Shown in pieces: positions 16,601-25,390 of a stretch of DNA of 64,000 nucleotides. Where the stretch lies: positions 1 through 64,000 of the forward strand of contig CAKOOR010000006.1 in the NCBI GenBank assembly GCA_934098505.1. The letters are read 5' to 3'. Positions within the stretch are counted from its first letter, which is position 1; each line of letters opens with the position of its first letter. Under the pieces are notes generated by a model that saw only the letters and a list, made by a program, of their open reading frames with translations, made no database searches and was not told the DNA's origin. Both the position numbers and the translations under genes were made by a program. The DNA comes from an uncultured Bacilli bacterium. Its GTDB lineage: Bacteria > Bacillota_I > Bacilli_A > RF39 > UBA660.

Positions 16601-17371
16601 TTAAATATTATTATTACTTTTAGACTCGATACTTAATTTGTCAGCAATGGTGGCTAAAAACTCTGAATTAGTAGGTTTAGCTCTATCAAAATCTACTGAG
16701 TGGCCAAATATTTCTTCCATTAAATCATAATCGCCCCTAGTCCAACTAACCTCAATGGCATGTCTAATTGCTCTTTCAACTCTCGAAGGAGTTGTATTAT
16801 ATTTATCAGCAATAAACGGATATACTTCCTTCGTTATTCCACCTAAAACATTAGGATTATTATACATAAGTTCTATTGAATCTCTTATATACTGATATCC
16901 TTTGATATGGCTTGGCATTCCTAAATCATGAAGTAATCTAGAAATTTCTTTAGTCATTTCTTGCAAAGGTCTTTTTTCTTCAACCATATCCTTTTTCTTT
17001 AAAGTACCAATATCAGCAATCCTATCTTCCAATAGATTTAAATCCATCCCCTTATAAAGAACAAACAAAATATTATATTCACCTAATAGCTTTAACAAAT
17101 CTAAATTAGTATTATAAGTATATAAAATTACTCTCTTATTTATATGTTCTCTCTTCAAGTATTTTAAAATACCCACTCCATCTAAAGAAGGTAAAACTAA
17201 AGATAAAACAATGCAATCAATCTCATCAAGATGATTTTTTATTACTTCTATTCCTTCTAAACCATCGCTACATTTGTATTTTATGTTAACCTGCGTACTA
17301 CTCTTAGAATTTAAAAATTCAGAAAAACCCTTAATACTAGATACTTCATCTATCATAAGTATATTTATCAT
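16601..17371 (-). CDS. spo0A: Spo0A-family regulator lacking the phospho-accepting aspartate
   Basis: Homologue of the sporulation master regulator, 256 aa. The C-terminal DNA-binding domain (about 145-245) is strongly conserved: PSHIKGYQYIRDSI, TPSRVERAIRHAIEVSWTRG and KPTNSEFLATIADKL. The N-terminal receiver domain has diverged. Where Spo0A has VLDIIMP with the phosphorylated Asp, this protein has VLSLVLP, so Ser57 (codon TCT) replaces it; the acidic pocket reads IDE instead of ADDN and the LKP lysine loop reads LYKG. Phosphorelay control therefore looks lost or changed. It lies between pgk and gpmI, has a GGGAG ribosome site, and two 0A-box-like sites lie upstream of its promoter, suggesting autoregulation. 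Confidence 0.93.
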   Translation of the reverse strand: MINILMIDEVSSIKGFSEFLNSKSSTQVNIKYKCSDGLEGIEVIKNHLDEIDCIVLSLVLPSLDGVGILKYLKREHINKRVILYTYNTNLDLLKLLGEYNILFVLYKGMDLNLLEDRIADIGTLKKKDMVEEKRPLQEMTKEISRLLHDLGMPSHIKGYQYIRDSIELMYNNPNVLGGITKEVYPFIADKYNTTPSRVERAIRHAIEVSWTRGDYDLMEEIFGHSVDFDRAKPTNSEFLATIADKLSIESKSNNNI

Positions 17372-17404
17372 ATTTTCTCCCTTTTTTTCGTACTACATAT
17401 CTTC

Positions 17405-17433
17405 ATTATAAATTTTTTATCTACAAATTTCCA
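17405..17433 (-). promoter_or_regulatory. promoter of spo0A
   Basis: Minus-strand TGGAAA and a perfect TATAAT separated by 17 bases, about 35 bases before the spo0A start. A clear SigH-type promoter was not found. Confidence 0.55.
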
Positions 17434-17440
17434 CACTATA

Positions 17441-17460
17441 TTTTGACAACATTTGTCGAA
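17441..17460. promoter_or_regulatory. inverted pair of 0A-box-like sites
   Basis: The plus strand carries TTTGTCGAA (17452-17460), a perfect match to the Spo0A box core TGTCGAA. The minus strand carries TTGTCAAAA (17441-17449), a close variant. Together they form an imperfect palindrome that ends about eight bases upstream of the -35 element of spo0A, the usual place for an activator. The box consensus is known from Bacillus; binding here is inferred. Confidence 0.6.
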
Positions 17461-17529
17461 TAAAAGTAATAATAGTTTTTTTTAGTTTTATATCTATTAA
17501 CATTCTTTTATTTACAACTTTTTTATTAT

Positions 17530-18729
17530 CTACAAAACTTCTTCTTTATCACTAATAGCATTAATTGCTGGTAAGTTTTCATTAATAATGTATTCTAAAG
17601 TAGCACCACCACCTGTCGAAATATAAGTAAATTTATCAGCCATGTTAAACTTATCAATAGCACCAATACAATCACCACCACCAGCAATTGTTTTTGCCAT
17701 ACTCATCGTAACAATATTTAAAAGTTCTAATGTTCCATTACTATATTTAGACTCTTCATAAATACCAGCCGTACCATTCATAAAAATAGTTTTTGATTCA
17801 TCTATTATTTTTTTATAGACTTTTAAAGTCTTAGGACCAATATCCCCAATAATTTCATCACTTTCTAACTTGTTAATATCTTTAGCGCTCACATAATTAT
17901 CATCATATTTCTTACCAACGATTGCATCAAAAGGCAAAACTATTTTTTTATTATATTCTCTTAAAATTTCTTTAACTTTTGCTAAGATTTCTATATCATC
18001 ACTGGCAAGTGAATTACCAACATTAAGTCCTAATGATTTAAGACAGCTATTAGCAAGACCACCTGTTAGCAACATATGACTGCATTTTGGTAATAATTTT
18101 TCAATCAAAGGTAATTTATCATCAATCTTAGCGCCACCCATAATAATAACAAAAGGCATTTCTGGATTTAGCACATACTTATTAAGCATTTCCATTTCCT
18201 TTTGAACGCAAAAGCCCAGACAACTTGGAATAAATTTGGCAATCCCACTGGTCGATGCATGTAAACGATGGCAACTGGCAAAGGCATCTAAAACAAAAAT
18301 ATCGGCAAGAGAAGCAAAATAAGCCGCTAACTGGGGGTCATTATTGCTTTCAAAACCATTGGGAACATCTTCAAAACGCGTATTTTCTACTAATAAAATT
18401 TCTTTAGGTTGCAACTCCATGGCTTTAATTTCTAATAGACTACTTCTAGTTTCTGGCGAAAAAATAACATTACTACTGACTAATTCGTTTAATCGCTCAG
18501 CTACTATACGTAAACTATATTTTTTCTTATCTTCTTCCGTCTTTACTTTACCAAAATGAGAAAGTAATATTATTTTACAATTCTTATCTATTAAATAATT
18601 AATCGTTTCTAAAGATGCCCTAATCTTGGTATCATCTAATATTTTTCCATCTTTTACAGGCACATTAAAATCACATCTAACAATAACTCTTTTATTTAAA
18701 ACATCAATTTCTTGTAATAAACACTTCAT
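17530..18729 (-). CDS. pgk: phosphoglycerate kinase
   Basis: Makes ATP from 1,3-bisphosphoglycerate and ADP in glycolysis, 399 aa. RVIVRCDFNVPVKDGKI and the LSHFGK motif bind the phosphoglycerate; MGGAKIDDKLPLIEKL and the C-terminal GGGDCIGAI and STGGGATLEYI form the nucleotide side. An AAGGAAG site precedes the ATG. Distinct gaps separate it from gap and spo0A, so this is not the tight gap-pgk-tpi operon common in Bacilli. Confidence 0.97.
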   Translation of the reverse strand: MKCLLQEIDVLNKRVIVRCDFNVPVKDGKILDDTKIRASLETINYLIDKNCKIILLSHFGKVKTEEDKKKYSLRIVAERLNELVSSNVIFSPETRSSLLEIKAMELQPKEILLVENTRFEDVPNGFESNNDPQLAAYFASLADIFVLDAFASCHRLHASTSGIAKFIPSCLGFCVQKEMEMLNKYVLNPEMPFVIIMGGAKIDDKLPLIEKLLPKCSHMLLTGGLANSCLKSLGLNVGNSLASDDIEILAKVKEILREYNKKIVLPFDAIVGKKYDDNYVSAKDINKLESDEIIGDIGPKTLKVYKKIIDESKTIFMNGTAGIYEESKYSNGTLELLNIVTMSMAKTIAGGGDCIGAIDKFNMADKFTYISTGGGATLEYIINENLPAINAISDKEEVL

Positions 18730-19046
18730 ATACTACTTCCTTCCATTTAGATAGCTTTTATCTTCCTTAATTTTTTTTATAATTTCTACAAGTTAGCCTT
18801 TTTTAATAACCATTTATTAAGCATTTTCATTATAACTAATATACTTTTTAACCAAAACCTATCCACTCTAAATTTAATTTTCTTATACTAAATCAAACAT
18901 TCTAAATATTAGAAAATTATCTTATTAACTTTTCAGCCGTAATTTTCGTAAAATATGTTTTTTTATATTAAATATTTCTTACTATTCATTACTTTTTTAT
19001 TATACCAAATTTATTCTAAAAAAACTGTAAAAAAACTGTAATAACT
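18730..19046. other. spacer upstream of pgk, no gene
   Basis: About 320 AT-rich bases between the gap terminator and pgk. TATAAT occurs near 18830-18836 on the minus strand, but no good -35 element stands at the right distance, so the pgk promoter could not be fixed. No coding signal was seen. Confidence 0.5.
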
Positions 19047-19083
19047 AAAAAACAAAAAATACTAATCCGTCAAAACTAGTATT
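19047..19083 (-). terminator. terminator of gap
   Basis: Minus-strand stem AATACTA/TAGTATT with a 12-base loop, followed by TTTTGTTTTTT. It lies 100 bases beyond the gap stop. Confidence 0.8.
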
Positions 19084-19182
19084 TCTAATTTGTTCTCCTT
19101 GCTGTTTTGTCTTACTTTACTATATTATTTTTTTAGATATTATTATTTATAAATACTATTAAAAATTCTTTCAAAACCATTA

Positions 19183-20196
19183 TTAATTGTTTAAACTTAA
19201 TAAATAACGCAAAGTCATAATCATTTGATGCGTATAACCAGCCTCATTATCATACCACGCTACTACTTTAGCAAGACAAGTATTGTCAAAATTAATGACA
19301 TCAGTAGAAAGCAAATCGACAATGGCTCCACATTTTTTACCAATACAATCACTAGATACAACCGGATCATTAGTAACTTTTAATGTTTCATTTTGATTTA
19401 TAATAAATAAATTATTCAATTCTTCTTTAGAAACTGGTTTAGCTAGTTCTAAAGTTAAATCTACCATTGAACCATCAGCAACCGGTACTCGAAAAGCCTT
19501 TCCTACAATTTTACCATCCAACGAAGGTATAACTTTGCCTATCGCACTAGCAGCTCCTGTAGAAGCTGGAACAATATTTTGAGCACAAGCCCTACCACGA
19601 CGAGCAAAAATACCTTTATTGTGAGTAATATCCAATGTTGCTTGATCATTTGTATAAGCATGAACCGTACTCATTGCCCCACCAACAATCCCAATATTTT
19701 TTTCAATTACATCAACAACAGGAGCCATACAGTTAGTCGTACAAGACGCTGCCGAAATTATTTTCTCACTGCCATCTAACGTTTTTTCATTAACATTATA
19801 AACAATTGTTTTCATATCACCTTTACCAGGTGCAGAAATAACAACTTTTTTAGCACCGGCATCAATATGTTTATAAGCATCCTCATACTTTGTAAAATGG
19901 CCACTACATTCTAAAACAGCATCAATTCCTAATTCTTGCCAAGGTAAGTTAATAGGATCCTTCTCGCTGTACACTTTTATCTTTTTAACACCAGCTATTA
20001 TTAAACAATCGCCATCAAAGCCAATCTCGTTTTCATGGAAGCTGCGATGATTAGTATCATACTTTAATAAATAAGCCAACTCCTCAGCACTTGCTAAATC
20101 ATTAATTGCAACAACATCTAAATCCTTACTTGTAATCATTTCTCTAAACGCTAAACGACCAATTCTCCCAAAACCATTAATTGCTATTTTTTTCAT
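19183..20196 (-). CDS. gap: glyceraldehyde-3-phosphate dehydrogenase
   Basis: NAD-dependent glycolytic enzyme, 337 aa. The Rossmann start INGFGRIGRLAFRE and the catalytic SAASCTTNCMAP with Cys152 are clear; the C-terminal WYDNEAGY is intact. The residue after the first strands is Asp (AINDLAS), in keeping with NAD preference. It is transcribed alone, with its own terminator and a weak upstream promoter. Confidence 0.97.
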   Translation of the reverse strand: MKKIAINGFGRIGRLAFREMITSKDLDVVAINDLASAEELAYLLKYDTNHRSFHENEIGFDGDCLIIAGVKKIKVYSEKDPINLPWQELGIDAVLECSGHFTKYEDAYKHIDAGAKKVVISAPGKGDMKTIVYNVNEKTLDGSEKIISAASCTTNCMAPVVDVIEKNIGIVGGAMSTVHAYTNDQATLDITHNKGIFARRGRACAQNIVPASTGAASAIGKVIPSLDGKIVGKAFRVPVADGSMVDLTLELAKPVSKEELNNLFIINQNETLKVTNDPVVSSDCIGKKCGAIVDLLSTDVINFDNTCLAKVVAWYDNEAGYTHQMIMTLRYLLSLNN

Positions 20197-20380
20197 TTTT
20201 TATTACCATTTCTTTCCTAATTTTTTCTTTAGTTTTATTTTTAAACATTAATCTTTAAAACTTTTTTAAACATTTAGTATAGATATACTTTCTAAACCTT
20301 TAACTATTATATTTATATTATCCAGATTTTATTATTTAATACATGAATATTATTTATTGACTTTAGAAAATCAACTTTTT

Positions 20381-20409
20381 ATTAAAAATAACTAAAATTT
20401 TCTTGCCAA
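20381..20409 (-). promoter_or_regulatory. possible promoter of gap
   Basis: Minus-strand TTGGCA and TTTAAT separated by 17 bases in the 323-base spacer upstream of gap, giving a leader of nearly 180 bases. A competing pair (TTGATT-16-TAATAT) lies about 40 bases nearer the gene. Nothing else was recognised in this spacer. Confidence 0.4.
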
Positions 20410-20519
20410 ATAAACAATAATTACTTATTATACTATATACATATAACATAATAAGTCACAATAATTATTTTCCTTATTATATTATAGGAAATTCTAACAC
20501 TAATTATTAATAGATTTAT

Positions 20520-22178
20520 TTAATTTTCAAAACACGATCCTCCTATAAATTCACGTAAGACACAATCCTCAGCAATGTACTCACTAGAAATAGGATAGTA
20601 ACTCTTCAAGAAATTTATTAGCCGACGTGCTTCTTCATAATAAACCGAATCCGTCCCTACTGAATATAATAAAGGTTCCGCAAATACTTTCAAGACCCCA
20701 ATCTCATAAACAAGCGAAGTATTTATAATAACATCACTAGTATTTATATAAGGAAATATATATTTTTCTTCCCCACTTCGAACATCTTGCCAAGAGCAAA
20801 TAGTCTTACTAACATCATTACCACGAGTTCGGTTATCCCTTACCATTCTTCTTATCAATCTTAAATCAGTTGTACTTACATAGTTATTACTATCTAAATT
20901 TAGTGGCATAAAAGGACTCAAATAAATTTTATATTTTATATCCTTATCAATATATGGTGTCAAAGCATCATTTAAACAATGCAACCCTTCCATCAAAATA
21001 ATACAATCTTTGGTAATTTTAGTCTTACCATTAACATACTCTCTAATTCCTGATACAAAGTTATAAGTAGGCAAAGCCACTTCTTCCCCAGCAAGTAAAG
21101 CATTAATATCTTTATTTAAATCTTCAACATCTACCGAAGCAATACTTTCAAAGTCGTAGCGCCCATCTGGTAACCTAGGTGTATCTACTCTATTTTTAAA
21201 ATAATCATCAACACTAATCGTCAAAGTTTTAAGACCTCTAGCTTGTAAATCTAAAGATAATTTTTTACATGTTGTTGTTTTACCACTACTAGATGGTCCT
21301 GCAATCATTACAAATTTACTATTTTTTTCTAATATTTTAGAAGCTACTTCATGAATTTTATTATCGTAATTTATTTCACTTAGTCTTATCAAGTCTTTTA
21401 TCTTGCCACTGGCAACCACTTTATTAACTTGATAAACATAAGGAATATCACATTTATTTAACCATTCTTTTTCCTTTTTAAAACAATCAATAACCTTTTC
21501 ATAATGAATATAAGATGGTACTTCATTTTTGCTTCTCGGTGTTGGAAACAATAAAACAATTTCTTCTTCATTTAACGCTACTAAATCAAATCGCTTTAAA
21601 CAACCAGTACTATAAGGCATTTCCACATAAAAATAATCAAAATAATTTTCTAATTTATACAAAGTAACTAAGGCATCATCAATATTTAAAACATTAAAGC
21701 AATTAGCAACTTTTCCTTCTTTTTTATAAAATTCAACCATTTCCTTGCTTAAAACATTCATTTTCAATATACGTAAATCATCATTTATAATCTTAGTCAT
21801 TCGTTCTTTAATTTTAATTATTTCTTTATTTGCTATTTTTAATTTGCTTACAGTAATATGCATGCCTCGCATAATCGAATGGTCAAAATTAATAACAACT
21901 TCTTTACCATAAATATCATATACTGCCGCTAAAAAAACAAATTTTAATCCGGCCTGATACATTTTATAGCCAGCCAAATCATTACTATCAATAAAATTAA
22001 TACAACAATCTTGTTTTAATTTAGTATCAAAACTGACAATAGCATTATTAATCTTAGCGCCAACTAACCTAGTCTTTACATCAATTGGTAATTGCTTGAC
22101 AATATCAATAATTTTTGTATTTTTATTCACTAATAATCTTTTACCATTATTATAAGTAACACTTATTTTATTATCCAT
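20520..22178 (-). CDS. nucleoside (uridine) kinase-like protein with TGS/tRNA-synthetase-like N terminus
   Basis: A 552-aa protein of a family common in Firmicutes and Bacteroidetes. Residues 1-65 look like a TGS domain and about 70-200 resemble the second additional domain of threonyl-tRNA synthetase (NFDHSIMRGMHITVSK). The C-terminal half is a uridine kinase-like domain with Walker A GPSSSGKTT at 294-302, ISVDDYFK and RLIRRMVRDNRTRG. It probably phosphorylates a nucleoside, but the substrate cannot be read from the sequence. It stands alone, with long gaps on both sides. Confidence 0.85.
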   Translation of the reverse strand: MDNKISVTYNNGKRLLVNKNTKIIDIVKQLPIDVKTRLVGAKINNAIVSFDTKLKQDCCINFIDSNDLAGYKMYQAGLKFVFLAAVYDIYGKEVVINFDHSIMRGMHITVSKLKIANKEIIKIKERMTKIINDDLRILKMNVLSKEMVEFYKKEGKVANCFNVLNIDDALVTLYKLENYFDYFYVEMPYSTGCLKRFDLVALNEEEIVLLFPTPRSKNEVPSYIHYEKVIDCFKKEKEWLNKCDIPYVYQVNKVVASGKIKDLIRLSEINYDNKIHEVASKILEKNSKFVMIAGPSSSGKTTTCKKLSLDLQARGLKTLTISVDDYFKNRVDTPRLPDGRYDFESIASVDVEDLNKDINALLAGEEVALPTYNFVSGIREYVNGKTKITKDCIILMEGLHCLNDALTPYIDKDIKYKIYLSPFMPLNLDSNNYVSTTDLRLIRRMVRDNRTRGNDVSKTICSWQDVRSGEEKYIFPYINTSDVIINTSLVYEIGVLKVFAEPLLYSVGTDSVYYEEARRLINFLKSYYPISSEYIAEDCVLREFIGGSCFEN

Positions 22179-22449
22179 AAATATCCTTCTATTCTCTTTT
22201 AAATTATACCAAATATTTTTTTAAAAGTCTTTTAAATTTTATTACTTTCCTTTCGCTTTAGAACTCCTTAGCATTTAAAACATCAGTAAAAGCCAAAAAT
22301 ACAAGCTAAAAAAACTAAAAGCAAATTCTAATCATAATCATTTATCGTCATATAATCTTTATACTTTTAGTTTTACGCAACACATAATAATATAATTACT
22401 TAAATTTTTTCTAAGCTATTTTTAAAAATAATTTCATTAGTTTAATATT

Positions 22450-23820
22450 CTACTCCCCAAAAACCAAATTTCCAAAGAAAGTTTGATATAGTTCTTGCAG
22501 CTTCACACTAACATTATCCTTTTCTTCCTGACTCATATCATTATACATTAAAGCTCCAGTCGTATCTAACTTATCTATAGTAATACTATTAGAAAGGCTA
22601 TAGTCATTAGAAACACTTACTTCAGCCTTATAAATAAAGGTATCTAAATTTACATTAACTACTAAAGTTCCAACTATGTTTTCTTGTTTATCTTTTAATT
22701 TATTAGTTATATTGATATTAATATTCATTCCCAATACATTAGATTTACAGTTAAAAATTGTAGCATCATTATCTTTTGCATAACTAAAAGTTGCTATTAC
22801 CTTATTCTTATAATAAATAGAACCATCTATCGAATCAATATTACCAGTAGTTTCTAGTTTAAGACTATTCTTTGGTAAACTTAAATTTAAACTATTGGTA
22901 GTATTATCATAATCAAAATATAGAAAACTGCTATTATTACCTACTTCTAACCCCATAAATTTATTAAAAAGACCATTTGTATAAATATTTATTTCCAGAT
23001 AATCAGATATATTATTTATTTTATTAATAAGTGCCGTTTCTAAATCATCAAAAGATGAAACATTATCAAAAAAATTATACGCAATTTTATATAAGTAATA
23101 TTTAGCATTAGCATCTAATTTGCTATATATACTTTTAATTGTTTCTTTGTCTAACCTATAAGTGTACTTATTATAGTTAACGTTCTCATCTTTAAAAGTT
23201 CCCTTATTCCGATAAACATTGTCATTTGAAATACTATCTAATATAGCTTGTTTTAAACTAATAATCGCAGCATTTAAAGAAATATTGTCACTATTTATTC
23301 CATCATCAACTGTTAAAATATTATAAAATTTCTGTAACTGGCAAATAAATTTATCATCTAAATTACAATCAGCATTAGAAATATCATAAACATTGGAAAG
23401 CAAACTTTCACTTTTAATATAGGCCCCATCCTTAGCATAAAGAATTGTTCCATCAACTAACATTTTATCATTTTCTAAAATACTGCCATTTACTTGAAAT
23501 TGCCTATCGACATTATTATAAAAACCACTTATATTTAAAATATCATTAGCAAACTTATTACCTAAAATATTCTCTTTAATTTTTATCGCTGAAGTAAATT
23601 GAATATTTTTTTCTTGCTCTTGATTAGGAGCAAAATTTTCTACATTTTTAAAAGCTTTAATTACGCTTTGCTTAATGACATATTTAGGACTACTTATTAC
23701 CCAATATAAATATCCTGTTAAAAAACAAATTATTAACAAAAGAAAAGTACCTATTAGAAGCCATTTTCTATTTTTAGCTTTTTTAATCTTTGCATTATTA
23801 ACACTTATTTTTTCATTCAT
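22450..23820 (-). CDS. membrane-anchored extracytoplasmic protein, function unknown
   Basis: A 456-aa protein with a lysine-rich N terminus and one membrane segment (about residues 19-43, WLLIGTFLLLIICFLTGYLYW), followed by a large exported domain rich in Asn, Asp and Ser. The outside part has repeated beta-like stretches (for example NVDRQFQVNGSILENDKMLVDG and SIDGSIYYKNKVIATFSY) typical of lipoprotein-like or cell-wall-associated folds. No catalytic motif was recognised. A whiA terminator lies just upstream, so it needs its own promoter. Confidence 0.7.
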   Translation of the reverse strand: MNEKISVNNAKIKKAKNRKWLLIGTFLLLIICFLTGYLYWVISSPKYVIKQSVIKAFKNVENFAPNQEQEKNIQFTSAIKIKENILGNKFANDILNISGFYNNVDRQFQVNGSILENDKMLVDGTILYAKDGAYIKSESLLSNVYDISNADCNLDDKFICQLQKFYNILTVDDGINSDNISLNAAIISLKQAILDSISNDNVYRNKGTFKDENVNYNKYTYRLDKETIKSIYSKLDANAKYYLYKIAYNFFDNVSSFDDLETALINKINNISDYLEINIYTNGLFNKFMGLEVGNNSSFLYFDYDNTTNSLNLSLPKNSLKLETTGNIDSIDGSIYYKNKVIATFSYAKDNDATIFNCKSNVLGMNININITNKLKDKQENIVGTLVVNVNLDTFIYKAEVSVSNDYSLSNSITIDKLDTTGALMYNDMSQEEKDNVSVKLQELYQTFFGNLVFGE

Positions 23821-23925
23821 ATTTGAACCAACTTTCTACTTTAATTATATCTTATCATTAATTTTCATATTATAGCAATAAACTTAAACACACTTTATTT
23901 TTTTATTATTCTAAAATCTATAAAA

Positions 23926-23951
23926 GCAAAAAAAGTTATACCACTGGTACA
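23926..23951 (-). terminator. terminator of whiA
   Basis: Minus-strand stem GTTGTACC/GGTATAAC (one G-T pair), three-base loop, then seven T. It lies about 40 bases after the whiA stop. Confidence 0.75.
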
Positions 23952-23988
23952 ACCAATCATTATATTAATTAATAAACTTTATATCTAA

Positions 23989-24930
23989 CTATTCATCGTT
24001 TTTGGTATTATTTTGTCCTTTATGTCTTGTTACTAACTCCTTTATTTTACGAAAATAATGATTAATACCTGACTTACTTATAGACTTTCCACTCTCCGTT
24101 GACACTATTTCTGCTAATTCTTGATATGATGTTTCGGGATATTTAATTCGATATTCAATTACTTCTTGAATTCTTTCATCTAATAGACCTACTAAATCAT
24201 ACTTTTTTAAATATTCAATATCTTCTAATTGTTTAAGCCCAGTAATAGTAGTCTTTTCTTGATTAGCAATCTCACAGTTATTTAATCTATTTACCATATT
24301 TTTATGATCACGGTAAATTCTAATATCCTCAAAGAAGAACATACTGTTAATAGCGCCAAACATTTTCAAAGTATCACTAATCATCTCAGCTTGTTTAACA
24401 TAAACCATATATTTGTTTTTTCTTTTCAAAATCTTAGAAACCACATTAAACCCCTTTAAAAGATGAACAATTAAATTAGCATCGCCTTTAGTACTAACAC
24501 TCATTTCCATATGATAACCACTTGTTTGTGGATTACTAACACTGCCAGTTGCCAAAAAAAGGCCTCTTAAAAAAGCAATTTTTTCTTCTTTAGTTCCCAA
24601 CATATATGCATTAGGCATTACTTTGCGACCATTCTCGGTTATACTTAATTTTTCTAAGACACCATTGGCATTATTATAAGTTAAAATATATATTTGTTTC
24701 ACTCGAAAACGGTTCTGATTTCTTACGGTCATCTTTGGCCTTATTTGAAAACACATTTTCATCAAGGAATATATTCTTCTCGCCACCGAAGCATTTTCGA
24801 TAGTTAAAACAATTTCATCATTTTTATTATCACTATCAAAGCGAATAAAACCAGATAACTCAGCAATTGCTTCGACTACATTAGTGTCCAAATGAGCTAT
24901 TTCATCTTTTATTTTTGTTGTATAAGTCAT
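23989..24930 (-). CDS. whiA: WhiA family DNA-binding protein
   Basis: A 313-aa WhiA homologue: an N-terminal LAGLIDADG-like region (FLRGLFLATGSVSNPQTSGYHMEMS and the MEMSVSTKGDANLIVHLL segment) and a C-terminal helix-turn-helix (SYQELAEIVSTESGKSISKSGINHYFRKI). In Streptomyces WhiA controls sporulation genes; in Bacillus it affects cell division and chromosome segregation. The usual Firmicute partners (rapZ and yvcK) are not adjacent. The long upstream spacer holds a candidate RNA gene on the other strand. Confidence 0.95.
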   Translation of the reverse strand: MTYTTKIKDEIAHLDTNVVEAIAELSGFIRFDSDNKNDEIVLTIENASVARRIYSLMKMCFQIRPKMTVRNQNRFRVKQIYILTYNNANGVLEKLSITENGRKVMPNAYMLGTKEEKIAFLRGLFLATGSVSNPQTSGYHMEMSVSTKGDANLIVHLLKGFNVVSKILKRKNKYMVYVKQAEMISDTLKMFGAINSMFFFEDIRIYRDHKNMVNRLNNCEIANQEKTTITGLKQLEDIEYLKKYDLVGLLDERIQEVIEYRIKYPETSYQELAEIVSTESGKSISKSGINHYFRKIKELVTRHKGQNNTKNDE

Positions 24931-25173
24931 TTTTTATTTCTCCCATAATAAAGTAAAGTATTTTCCATACAAAACTTTATAAATTTTTCTTAATTTTTAT
25001 CAAAATTCATCTAAACTAGCTATCTTGCTAGTATTTTATAATATTTCTATTAAATAACATTTCTATACTAAACTTTATAATTAGTAATATTATTATATCT
25101 AAACTTTAATTTTTTTCAAACAAAACTATAAAATTATGCTTCAGTATATCATCAAATAAATAAATATAGTCTT
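24931..25173. other. spacer upstream of whiA, no gene
   Basis: About 240 AT-rich bases containing the start region of whiA. No open frame or recognised element was found; the right end leads into the promoter of the candidate RNA. Confidence 0.5.
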
Positions 25174-25202
25174 TTGTGTAATCCAAAACAATATGCTATT
25201 CT
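25174..25202 (+). promoter_or_regulatory. promoter of the candidate structured RNA
   Basis: Plus-strand TTGTGT and TATTCT separated by exactly 17 bases. The expected start point (25208-25210) coincides with the first base of the long closing stem of the candidate RNA. Confidence 0.5.
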
Positions 25203-25208
25203 ACCAAT

Positions 25209-25390
25209 CGATGTGAGCAAATACAAGTTATATTCATAAAATTACCCCATTTATAACTAATATCAACTAACTATTTAAAGCAATATAACTTCTATATTTT
25301 TCTAATTCTAATACCTTACTTCGGCTCACATCAAAAAAACTATATTTGAATCTCGCGCAAACGATTTTCTCATATAGTTTTTATTTTATC
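25209..25390 (+). ncRNA. candidate structured RNA with nested long stems (6S-like layout)
   Basis: The 5' segment GATGTGAGC (25210-25218) pairs perfectly with GCTCACATC (25324-25332). Inside it, AAGTTATATT (25225-25234) pairs perfectly with AATATAACTT (25282-25291). The interior loops are strongly asymmetric (6 and 32 bases) and the apical part is 47 bases. A sigma-A-like promoter ends right before the outer stem, and a terminator hairpin with a T-rich tail follows it, giving a transcript of about 180 bases. There is no open frame. The layout and size recall 6S RNA, but no conserved sequence block was recognised, and an RNA on the minus strand cannot be excluded. Confidence 0.45.
25335..25390. 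terminator. bidirectional terminator between the M23 gene and the candidate RNA
   Basis: An 11-bp perfect stem (25335-25345 with 25372-25382) encloses a 26-base loop. T-runs follow on both sides: TTTTTATTTT on the plus strand and TTTTTTT on the minus strand. It can end the M23 gene transcript and the plus-strand RNA. Confidence 0.75.

Noticed and set aside
17612..17618. A second TGTCGAA Spo0A-box match
   Set aside because: It lies inside the pgk coding sequence near the 3' end, without a promoter; likely chance.
20447..20495. Palindromic AT sequences upstream of gap and after the nucleoside kinase gene
   Set aside because: Stems are short A/T runs without a T-tract in the needed direction; common by chance at this base composition.
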